From Candidatus Wolfebacteria bacterium (GTDB lineage: Bacteria; Patescibacteriota; Minisyncoccia; UBA6257; UBA9933): 5,006 nt of DNA. The notes beneath the pieces are model-generated. The model searched no databases, was not told the origin of the DNA, and saw nothing but the letters and a program-made list of their open reading frames with translations. The position numbers were made by a program, and so were the translations under genes. The stretch covers positions 1-5,006 of the forward strand of contig JAPLZW010000034.1 in NCBI GenBank assembly GCA_026394835.1, given 5' to 3'. This document shows, piece by piece, positions 1-5,006 of the stretch (position 1 is the first letter of the stretch; every line of letters starts with the position of its first letter).

Positions 1-1150
1 TTTAAACCCTTTAGAACTCGTGAGGCAGGCGAGAGACAGCACGAGAATGGCTGACTTGAATACCCTAAACAAAGCTCTCTCTATCTACCAGTCTTCAGGC
101 CAGACTAATCTTGGTGTGGCCAACACGGTTTACGTTTCCATACCGAAGAATGTCGCGGCTGATTGCTCTGACCTGGGTTTGCCAGCGTTGCCTTCCGGAT
201 GGACTTACGCCTGCGTCGCAAGTTCCACACTTCAGAAAATCGATGGTACTGGTTGGATACCGCTTACCTTCAGCGCGGTTTCCTATGGCACACCCCTGGA
301 GAAGTTGCCAGTTGACCCTATCAATTCCACATCAACCAGAAACTACTATACCTACGTGATGGGAGGAAGCTGGCAACTCGCGGCCTCCTTTGAATCCGTA
401 AAATACAAGATGGGAGGAAGCGCCGACAAAACCTCCAAAGATGGTGGCTCATACCCAGGACTCTACGAAGAAGGCACTAATCTCACTCTCCTGCCCATAG
501 ACTACGGCGATTCAAGTCTTGTGGGCTACTGGAAGTTTGATGAGGGGGGAACTAATTCCACATCCACTGATTCAAGCGGCATGGGAAACAATGGTGCTTG
601 GAGTGGTACCGGCACGCATTATACGGCTGGCAAGGTAGGACAATATACAGGTCAATTTAATGGGACGGATGATTATGTAAGCATCGGAGATAAAGATAAT
701 CTTTCTTTCCCAAATAACATATTTACGATTATTTTTTGGATGAAAGCATCGGATACCACAAGCCTAATAGGGATATTGGGCAAAAGGGGCAGTCCCTGGG
801 AATATTCAATATATACCAATTCCCCACCTGCTATTTCCTGTGTTGCTTGGAACTCCGGTGGCGGCAATGTTTACGCGAATATAGGGACTAACTACGATAC
901 ATTATGGAATCTTTACGCATATGTCGGGGATGGCGCCATAGCCCAGCTTTATAAGAACGGGATTTCTCTAATTTCTACTCCAAAAATCGCAGGCAACAAT
1001 ATGTCTAACACGTCCGTGCCTTTTGAAATTGGCAGGGGAATGGCTGCGGGGGCTACAAATTATATGAAGGGATTTATTGATGATGTCCGCATTTATAACC
1101 GCGCGCTTTCCGCGACGGAAGTGACGGCGATTTATAATAGTACGAAGTGA
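1..1150 (+). CDS. Pseudopilin-like protein with C-terminal LamG domain (5' partial)
   Basis: The reading frame is open from base 2 with no stop before the TGA at 1148-1150, so the true start lies upstream of the window. A GTG at 20 is possible but unlikely: the residues before it (NPLEL) continue the usual pseudopilin pattern, in which a short stretch leads into QARDSxRxADLNTLNKALSIYQ after the hydrophobic N-terminal helix. The GFTLIEL-type prepilin cleavage site is therefore expected just before the window, but it is not seen. Numbering from the GTG, residues 1-130 form the pilin-like domain, with the LPVDPINS...YYTY segment typical of pseudopilins and two cysteines (C49, C65) that could form a disulfide. 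Residues 166-376 match a LamG/concanavalin A-like fold: GYWKFDEG at the start, FNGTDDYVSIG in the middle, and DDVRIYNRALSATEV at the end. Such proteins are expected to be exported by a type IV pilus/type II-like assembly machine and to bind glycans or other surfaces; the ligand is unknown. The gene converges on the glycosyltransferase downstream. Confidence 0.85.
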   Translation, partial: LNPLELVRQARDSTRMADLNTLNKALSIYQSSGQTNLGVANTVYVSIPKNVAADCSDLGLPALPSGWTYACVASSTLQKIDGTGWIPLTFSAVSYGTPLEKLPVDPINSTSTRNYYTYVMGGSWQLAASFESVKYKMGGSADKTSKDGGSYPGLYEEGTNLTLLPIDYGDSSLVGYWKFDEGGTNSTSTDSSGMGNNGAWSGTGTHYTAGKVGQYTGQFNGTDDYVSIGDKDNLSFPNNIFTIIFWMKASDTTSLIGILGKRGSPWEYSIYTNSPPAISCVAWNSGGGNVYANIGTNYDTLWNLYAYVGDGAIAQLYKNGISLISTPKIAGNNMSNTSVPFEIGRGMAAGATNYMKGFIDDVRIYNRALSATEVTAIYNSTK

Positions 1151-1233
1151 AGAAATAAGATTTAAGAAGTAAGAAATAAGAACGAGAAATAAGAAGCAAA
1201 TTCTTAAATCATAAATCTTATGGCTTAAATCTT
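1151..1233. repeat. A-rich repeats and AT-rich inverted repeat between convergent genes
   Basis: The gap between the two convergent stop codons holds three exact copies of AGAAATAAG (1151-1159, 1172-1180, 1185-1193). It also has inverted repeats: GATTTAAGAA at 1159-1168 pairs with TTCTTAAATC at 1201-1210, and AAGATTTAAG at 1157-1166 pairs with CTTAAATCTT at 1224-1233, which runs into the last codons of the minus-strand gene. A further 9-base partner lies at 1212-1220. The arrangement could act as a weak bidirectional terminator for the two converging genes. However, the stems are AT-rich with a long loop and no GC-rich hairpin followed by a T-run, so a terminator role is only an inference. 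Confidence 0.45.
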
Positions 1234-2790
1234 GGCGGTGAGCCGTTGTTTCGGCGTGACCCAGAATCCCAGCCGGAATTTGCCGCCGAGCATAAGCCGC
1301 GTTTGGGCTTCAAGTCCGGGAATCGCGCCGAAAATTATAAGCGTAACCGGCATCAGTATCCACTGGAAAAAATAAAGGATGTAGTGCCAAGGCTTGAACC
1401 ATTTTGGTTTGGGCGGCAGAAGCGCGATGCTTAAAATCGCGGAACTTACGACGCCAACCATTGCCAGGGTCATAATCCATCTTGTGACCCGGGGCAGATT
1501 ATAAGAAAGCAGCGTGGCGTGGAAAATATTTCCGCCTACGAGTATCGGCAGCCAGCCCAAAATAAAAAGCATAATGGCGTTTGTCGCCCAAGAATGGAAT
1601 CCTTCAAGAGTGTTAAAGACCCAATATATTTTTTTCCGCAGGGAAATTTTCCCCGACGCTTCGGTCGGGGTCCCGACATTACGTCGGGATTGCTGGAAAC
1701 CCTTAAACATATAGGGGATATTTTCACAGCCCCAGCCCCAGCGGCGCTGTTGTTTGTAGAGATTGAGCATCGTTCCCCAGAATGTCGGAGCCACGGCCGC
1801 GTCCATATAAACCGGATACAAAAGCGGTTCCACTCGCCAGTCGCCTCCGTAATGAATGTAGCACTGCCAGAAAATTCTTGAATCTTCGGAAACCACATTG
1901 ATATTCCAAAAGCCGATTTCAACCAAAGCTTTGAAGGGCATTGAGTGCGAAGAAAAGGTTGTGAGCCTTTCGGGCCTTGATTGCTGCATCATTTGCCAGA
2001 AGGTTGAAGAAAAGGATATGACTCTCGCTAAGGCCGGCGCTTCGTAGGCGTTGTTTATAAAAAGAGGAATAGGCTGATAGCTCGATTTTTCCGGATGCTT
2101 GGCCGTAAGAAAAACATAGGTTAGCCTGCCGAAATAATCGCGGGGGATTTGGGTGTCGATATCAAAAACGGAAATCAAAATATTTTCGTAAGGAATTTGG
2201 AGGGGGTCTATGATATTTTTTTTGATTTCTTTCGTGGCATATGCCTGGTTTGAACCCTTGCCGGGAATTTCTCCCGGAACGTTGGCCGGATGCGTGGTCA
2301 CGGCGAACTTAAAAAAGCTACTGCCGAATTCCCGCGCTATTTTCCTCGCTTTTTCTTGGGTCTCGGAGCCGGCTCGTTCCTCGGTTGCGAGGATAACTAT
2401 AAATTTTTCTTTGGGATAATTGGATTTCGCGAGGCTTTCAAAAGATTCCCTTACGACTTCGTAAGATTCTTTGTACATCGGCAATATCACCAAGTGATAT
2501 ATTTTTGACCAATGATTATTGTGACCATGACTATGACTATCGTTGTCATTATTATCGTCATTGGTTATCGTCCGTAGCTTTTCTAGCCAGTCGATTTTCA
2601 GATTTCTTTTCATCTTGTTGAAAGTAGAACGAAGGTGAAAAGATAAATAGACGGTTTTAAAAAGCCAATAGATATCGAAAAAAATTATGAAAATTGAAAC
2701 ATAGGCCGGCAGAAGCCAGGAAAGGAAAAATATAAGAAAAATTGTTATCCACGCCAGGAGTCCCGGCAGGATTTCATAAAAGCGCGACAT
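1225..2790 (-). CDS. Membrane-bound family 2 glycosyltransferase (cellulose synthase-like)
   Basis: A 521-residue integral membrane protein expected to transfer sugars from nucleotide-sugar donors at the cytoplasmic face, probably building or exporting a surface polysaccharide; donor and product cannot be told from sequence. Two hydrophobic helices lie at about residues 9-29 and 30-50, then a cytosolic GT-A domain (about 97-360), then hydrophobic stretches at about 397-419, 437-459 and 466-490. Visible motifs are LPMYKES (103-109), FDID with the DxD pair D210/D212, SED (301-303) as the likely catalytic base region, and QQRRW (347-351), matching the Q(Q/R)xRW signature of processive GT2 enzymes. 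The usual first acidic motif reads ATEERAG (135-141), with Glu rather than Asp. Two oddities are an Asp/Asn/His-rich tract at 77-93 and a palindrome-encoded segment at 368-380. The start is ATG at 2788-2790; no Shine-Dalgarno precedes it. The gene is divergent from htrA and convergent with the pilin-like gene. The GT2 assignment is firm; the subfamily is not. Confidence 0.9.
   Translation of the reverse strand: MSRFYEILPGLLAWITIFLIFFLSWLLPAYVSIFIIFFDIYWLFKTVYLSFHLRSTFNKMKRNLKIDWLEKLRTITNDDNNDNDSHSHGHNNHWSKIYHLVILPMYKESYEVVRESFESLAKSNYPKEKFIVILATEERAGSETQEKARKIAREFGSSFFKFAVTTHPANVPGEIPGKGSNQAYATKEIKKNIIDPLQIPYENILISVFDIDTQIPRDYFGRLTYVFLTAKHPEKSSYQPIPLFINNAYEAPALARVISFSSTFWQMMQQSRPERLTTFSSHSMPFKALVEIGFWNINVVSEDSRIFWQCYIHYGGDWRVEPLLYPVYMDAAVAPTFWGTMLNLYKQQRRWGWGCENIPYMFKGFQQSRRNVGTPTEASGKISLRKKIYWVFNTLEGFHSWATNAIMLFILGWLPILVGGNIFHATLLSYNLPRVTRWIMTLAMVGVVSSAILSIALLPPKPKWFKPWHYILYFFQWILMPVTLIIFGAIPGLEAQTRLMLGGKFRLGFWVTPKQRLTAKI
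1651..1689. repeat. Tandem double-palindrome element within the glycosyltransferase gene
   Basis: Two hairpins lie back to back. The first is CCCCGAC (1651-1657), a six-base GCTTCG loop, then GTCGGGG (1664-1670). The second is TCCCGAC (1671-1677), a five-base loop, then GTCGGGA (1683-1689). All four arms share the core CCCGAC/GTCGGG, so the arms can also pair in alternative ways. The unit is 39 bases, exactly 13 codons, and is read in frame on the minus strand as residues 368-380 (SRRNVGTPTEASG), between the QQRRW motif and the next membrane helix. It is more GC-rich than its flanks. The form resembles REP-like or Rickettsia-type palindromic elements that insert into coding regions without breaking the frame. 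Its mobility is inferred, not shown. Confidence 0.7.
2512..2562 (-). other. Asp/Asn/His low-complexity tract in the glycosyltransferase
   Basis: Residues 77-93 of the glycosyltransferase read NDDNNDNDSHSHGHNNH. The tract is encoded by near-repeats of short units (on the plus strand, GACTAT twice in succession preceded by GACCAT, and ATTATTATCGTCATT-like runs), which suggests growth by slippage. It lies between the second membrane helix and the GT-A core, where a cytosolic linker is expected. The three SH/GH histidines and several aspartates could bind divalent metal, but the tract may equally be a neutral spacer. Confidence 0.6.
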
Positions 2791-2818
2791 AAAAATAAAA
2801 GCAGGTTGGGTAATTAAC

Positions 2819-2847
2819 TTGCAGAGTGTCGATTCTGTGTTTATAAT
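2819..2847 (+). promoter_or_regulatory. Candidate distal promoter for htrA
   Basis: On the plus strand TTGCAG (2819-2824) and a perfect TATAAT (2842-2847) are separated by exactly 17 bases. It would start transcription near 2854 and give htrA a leader of about 95 bases containing the inverted repeat at 2895-2926. It overlaps the opposing glycosyltransferase promoter, so the two may compete. The -35 matches only 3/6, and a TATAAT can occur by chance in AT-rich DNA. Confidence 0.35.
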
Positions 2848-2860
2848 TGTTATTTGTCAA
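2832..2860 (-). promoter_or_regulatory. Candidate promoter for the glycosyltransferase gene
   Basis: On the minus strand a perfect TTGACA (2860-2855) is followed, after 17 bases, by CAGAAT (2837-2832), a 4/6 match to the -10 consensus. Transcription would begin near 2825, giving a leader of roughly 35 bases before the ATG at 2790. The perfect -35 and ideal spacing support it; the weak -10 limits confidence. Confidence 0.45.
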
Positions 2861-2894
2861 ATGTCCGGGTTGCATGGTTTTCGCGGTTATGAAA

Positions 2895-2926
2895 CCGTAA
2901 AAGGCAAAAAATCGTATTATTTACGG
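2895..2926 (+). repeat. Inverted repeat upstream of htrA
   Basis: CCGTAAA (2895-2901) is the exact reverse complement of TTTACGG (2920-2926), with an 18-base loop. The repeat can be extended outward as GAAACC...GGTTTT if a two-base bulge is allowed. A smaller hairpin, CGGTT-ATGA-AACCG, overlaps its left arm. It sits just before the proximal -10 of htrA, a suitable place for an operator or a leader structure. No known regulator's site is recognised. Confidence 0.35.
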
Positions 2927-2937
2927 GGTTTTAACAT

Positions 2938-2943
2938 TATAAT
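2938..2943 (+). promoter_or_regulatory. Proximal TATAAT -10 box of htrA implying a leaderless mRNA
   Basis: A perfect TATAAT ends six bases before the htrA ATG at 2950, so transcription would be expected to start at or next to the A of the start codon. No good -35 is seen 16-18 bases upstream (TATTAT at the 17-base position). No Shine-Dalgarno precedes the ATG, which fits leaderless translation. Confidence 0.45.
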
Positions 2944-2949
2944 ATTACT

Positions 2950-4278
2950 ATGAGCAGGAAAATTTTGCTAATTATTTTTTTGATAGCCGTCTTGGGAGGG
3001 CTCATGGGATTCCGGATATCTTCATATTTTTTGCGTCCGGCCGGAGCGAACACCGATTCCGCAGCTATGACGCAAGGAGGGAATTTATTCAAGGACTTTT
3101 ACGATAACCACATTAAGGATTATTTTAAATTTCTTGCCCCGAAATTTTCCGGTTTTTCGACGTCAACGATTTTCTTATCGACCGCGACTTCTTCTCCCGT
3201 TGTTCCTTATGTGCCTACGGTTGATTATGAACAAGCGATAATCAATTCCGTAGAGAAGGCTTCGCCCGCGGTTGTGGCCATTACTATTTCTAAAAATGTT
3301 CCGATAATAGAACAGTGTCCTTACGATCCTTTTGCCGGCCTGCCCCGGGAATATAAACAATTTTTCGGCCAAGATTATCAGTTTTCCCAGCCATGCCAAA
3401 AAGGAACTCAACTGCAGGAAGTCGGCGGCGGCAGCGGATTCATAATTTCTTCGGACGGACTTATTGTCACGAATAAGCATGTTGTTTCGGATGTGGCCGC
3501 CAAATACACGGTTTTAACGAATGACGGCAAAAAATACAACGCCGAAGTTGTGGCGAGAGACCCCTCAGGTGATGTTGCGGTTGTCAAAATATCCGCTTCA
3601 AATCTGCCTGTTTTGGAGCTCGGAGACTCCGCTGGCCTGAAGCTCGGCCAGACTGTTATTGGTATCGGCAATGCGCTGGGTGAATTCAGGAATACGGTGT
3701 CGGTAGGCGTGGTTTCGGGACTCGCGAGAAATATTACGGCTTCTGGCGGGGGCGTGAGCGAAAATATTGGCGGGTTAATCCAGACCGATGCGGCCATTAA
3801 TCCGGGAAATTCCGGAGGACCGCTTTTAAATTTAAAGGGCGAGGTGATAGGCATAGACACCGCCATGGTTTCCGGAGCGGAAAATATCGGATTCGCGATT
3901 CCTATTAACCAGGTGAAAAGAGCGATTGATTCGGTCCGGAAAACGGGGAAAATTATCACTCCTTATCTCGGAGTCAGGTATACGATGATCGATGATGCGC
4001 TGGCCGCTGATAAAAAACTCGGCGTAAGCGAAGGAGCTCTTATAGAGAAGAGCGATAGCGGCGCTGGGGTGGTTAAAGATTCTCCGGCAATGAAAGCGGG
4101 AATCAAAGAGGGTGACATAGTGGAAGAAGTTGGCGGAGAAAAAGTTACTCAGGCGAATCCTCTATCTTTGATTCTCCAGAAGTATGTTGTTGGCGACGTC
4201 ATTGTTTTAAAGATTTTGAGAAACGGAAAAGAGTTGTCTTTGAACGTCACGCTTGAAGAAAGGCCCAAGAACCTGTAA
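2950..4278 (+). CDS. htrA: HtrA/DegP-like serine protease with one PDZ domain
   Basis: A 442-residue trypsin-like serine endoprotease that degrades misfolded proteins outside the cytoplasmic membrane. An N-terminal hydrophobic helix (about residues 4-21) serves as signal anchor, followed by a variable linker (about 30-90). The protease domain spans about 92-330 with a complete triad: H177 in TNKHVV, D208 in SGDVAVVKI and S288 in GNSGGP. One PDZ domain occupies about 336-437, for substrate or C-terminus recognition. A segment at about 115-155, where DegP-type proteases carry the LA loop, is long, rich in Pro and aromatics, and bounded by C123 and C149, a possible disulfide. The length is normal for one-PDZ members such as DegS or HtrA of Gram-positive bacteria. 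The start is fixed by an in-frame TAA at 2932-2934 just upstream; there is no Shine-Dalgarno. It is divergent from the glycosyltransferase gene and lies 97 bases before clpB on the same strand, which suggests a shared stress role. The symbol is used for the family; the exact orthologue is not resolved. Confidence 0.95.
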   Translation: MSRKILLIIFLIAVLGGLMGFRISSYFLRPAGANTDSAAMTQGGNLFKDFYDNHIKDYFKFLAPKFSGFSTSTIFLSTATSSPVVPYVPTVDYEQAIINSVEKASPAVVAITISKNVPIIEQCPYDPFAGLPREYKQFFGQDYQFSQPCQKGTQLQEVGGGSGFIISSDGLIVTNKHVVSDVAAKYTVLTNDGKKYNAEVVARDPSGDVAVVKISASNLPVLELGDSAGLKLGQTVIGIGNALGEFRNTVSVGVVSGLARNITASGGGVSENIGGLIQTDAAINPGNSGGPLLNLKGEVIGIDTAMVSGAENIGFAIPINQVKRAIDSVRKTGKIITPYLGVRYTMIDDALAADKKLGVSEGALIEKSDSGAGVVKDSPAMKAGIKEGDIVEEVGGEKVTQANPLSLILQKYVVGDVIVLKILRNGKELSLNVTLEERPKNL

Positions 4279-4293
4279 GATGAAGTAATCGCG

Positions 4294-4361
4294 AATAATG
4301 CGAATATTAATTTAATAATGCAAATACTGGATTAGCATTATTTGCAGTAATTCGTATTATT
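4294..4361. repeat. Four-copy 12-mer repeat (two direct, two inverted) before clpB
   Basis: Four related 12-mers fill the htrA-clpB gap: AATAATGCGAAT (4294-4305) and AATAATGCAAAT (4314-4325) on the plus strand, then AATAATGCTAAT (read on the minus strand from 4342-4331) and AATAATACGAAT (minus, 4361-4350). Start-to-start spacing is 20 bases for the first pair and 19 for the second, about two helix turns. The whole forms an imperfect nested palindrome, with the outer arms pairing over about 18 bases with few mismatches. The third and fourth copies overlap the candidate clpB -35 and -10. It could be an operator for a dimeric repressor, an RNA stem formed by readthrough from htrA, or an intergenic repeat family. 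It lacks the GC-rich stem and T-run of an intrinsic terminator. Confidence 0.55.
4332..4360 (+). promoter_or_regulatory. Candidate clpB promoter
   Basis: TTAGCA (4332-4337, 4/6 match) and TATTAT (4355-4360, 5/6 match) are separated by exactly 17 bases. The start would fall near 4367, leaving a leader of about nine bases without a Shine-Dalgarno. The promoter lies inside the 12-mer repeat array, so a protein bound there would be expected to block polymerase. The AT-rich context raises the chance of a spurious match. Confidence 0.4.
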
Positions 4362-4375
4362 AGCGAACACTCTCC

Positions 4376-5006
4376 ATGAATTTTCAACGTTTCACAATTA
4401 AAGCCCAGGAGGCGCTGCAGAACGCCCAGGAAATCGCCGCCAAGGAAAACCACGGCGAATTCCGGGCCATCCACCTTCTGTCTTCTCTTATTGAAGACGA
4501 GAGTTCTTTGGTGCGTCCGCTTTTAACCAAAGCCGGAGTAAATCTTGATATTTTGTCGGAGAAAATCGATGAAGTTCTGAGAAAAGAGCCGAAAATTTTT
4601 TCCGGAGCGAATCTGGCGCAACTTTATCTTTCTCAGGAATTGATGCAGGTTTTGGATAAGGCGGCGAAAATCGCGACGAACCAAAAAGACGAATTTATTT
4701 CTTGCGAGCATCTGTTGCTTGCGGTCTTGGAGACCTCTTCCACCGCGAGCAAAATTTTGGAAGAATTCGGTTTACGCCGGGAAACATTGTTCCGGATTCT
4801 CGCCAACCTCCGCGGTTCAATGAGGATTACGGATGAAATGCCGGAATCAAAATTCCAGGTTTTGGAAAAATATGCCATTAATTTGACCGATCGGGCGAAG
4901 GCTGGAAAACTTGACCCGGTAATCGGCAGGGACGAGGAATTACGCCGGATTATACAGATTTTAAGCCGTAGAACGAAGAATAACCCGGTCCTGATAGGCG
5001 AACCTG
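4376..5006 (+). CDS. clpB: ATP-dependent disaggregase ClpB (3' partial)
   Basis: The first 210 codons of a Clp/Hsp100 AAA+ ATPase; the window ends before the stop. ClpB works as a hexameric cytosolic disaggregase that threads aggregated proteins through its pore, usually with DnaK. Residues 1-140 or so are a double Clp_N repeat: the first begins NFQRFTIKAQEALQNAQEIA with HLLSSLIEDESS, the second has SQELMQVLDKAAKIA and EHLLLAVLE. Then comes the linker and start of the first ATPase domain: KYAINLTDRAKAGKLDPVIG, RDEELRRIIQILSRRTKNN and PVLIGEP, the window ending inside the Walker A motif GEPGxGKT. The N-terminal residues and the MRITDEMPESKFQVLEKYA segment look like ClpB rather than ClpC, but the diagnostic middle coiled-coil domain is outside the window. 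The start is ATG 4376: an in-frame TAG at 4361-4363 bars an earlier one, and no Shine-Dalgarno is present. Confidence 0.92.
   Translation, partial: MNFQRFTIKAQEALQNAQEIAAKENHGEFRAIHLLSSLIEDESSLVRPLLTKAGVNLDILSEKIDEVLRKEPKIFSGANLAQLYLSQELMQVLDKAAKIATNQKDEFISCEHLLLAVLETSSTASKILEEFGLRRETLFRILANLRGSMRITDEMPESKFQVLEKYAINLTDRAKAGKLDPVIGRDEELRRIIQILSRRTKNNPVLIGEP

Noticed and set aside
1519..1922. Open frames of about 120-130 codons on both strands within the glycosyltransferase gene
   Set aside because: They overlap the QQRRW and SED coding region of a clear GT2 gene, have no recognisable protein features, and one overlaps the palindrome; they are by-products of the real gene's codon pattern.
2261..2277. 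Hairpin CCGGGA / TCCCGG inside the glycosyltransferase gene as a second palindromic element
   Set aside because: The stem is only six bases and encodes VPGEIPGKGSN, which looks like a functional nucleotide-binding segment of GT2 enzymes; the symmetry comes from two similar Pro-Gly codon pairs.
3408..3959. Minus-strand open frame of 183 codons antisense to htrA
   Set aside because: It is Pro/Ser/Thr-rich as expected of the complement of a conserved protease core and has no domain signature; the plus strand has the full catalytic triad.
4279..4375. Intrinsic terminator after htrA
   Set aside because: The inverted repeats are AT-rich, with no GC-rich stem followed by a T-run; nothing marks a definite transcript end.
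4523..4878. Minus-strand open frames opposite clpB
   Set aside because: They lie wholly within the Clp_N region, whose plus-strand translation is clearly ClpB; no independent support.
1..5006. CRISPR array, tRNA/rRNA, transposase or defence system
   Set aside because: No evenly spaced long repeats, cloverleaf sequence, transposase or nuclease motif was seen on either strand; every long coding stretch is accounted for by the four genes described.

Overview
The window looks like an ordinary chromosomal segment of a bacterium, most likely a member of the Candidate Phyla Radiation (Patescibacteria, Parcubacteria-like). This assignment is an inference. It rests on a pseudopilin-like protein carrying a C-terminal LamG domain, a multi-spanning GT2 glycosyltransferase of a type I associate with these genomes, mid-to-low GC content, and genes that lack clear Shine-Dalgarno sequences. 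No phage, insertion sequence, CRISPR array, tRNA or rRNA is visible.

Layout from left to right. (1) Bases 1-1150, plus strand: the 3' part of a type IV pilin/pseudopilin-like gene ending in a LamG lectin-like domain; its N-terminal prepilin signal lies before the window. (2) Bases 1151-1224: an A-rich gap between convergent genes, with three copies of a 9-mer and AT-rich inverted repeats. (3) Bases 1225-2790, minus strand: a membrane-embedded, processive-type GT2 glycosyltransferase with DxD and Q(Q/R)xRW motifs. It carries an in-frame 39-base double-palindrome element in a C-terminal linker and an Asp/Asn/His low-complexity tract near its N-terminus. (4) Bases 2791-2949: a divergent intergenic region with overlapping candidate promoters for the two strands and an inverted repeat. 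(5) Bases 2950-4278, plus strand: a membrane-anchored HtrA/DegP-like serine protease with one PDZ domain and an intact catalytic triad. (6) Bases 4279-4375: a short gap filled by four copies of a 12-mer, two direct and two inverted, overlapping a candidate promoter. (7) Bases 4376-5006, plus strand: the 5' part of clpB, cut at the window end just inside the Walker A motif of the first AAA+ domain.

Functionally the left half concerns the cell surface (pilin-like adhesin and polysaccharide or glycan synthesis). The right half is a protein quality-control pair: HtrA outside the membrane and ClpB disaggregase in the cytosol. A 10-base sequence, TCGTATTATT, occurs upstream of both quality-control genes and might reflect shared promoter or operator architecture. 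I see no convincing undescribed system. The most interesting items are the coding-compatible palindromic element inside the glycosyltransferase, the four-copy repeat before clpB, and the apparently leaderless starts of htrA and clpB.
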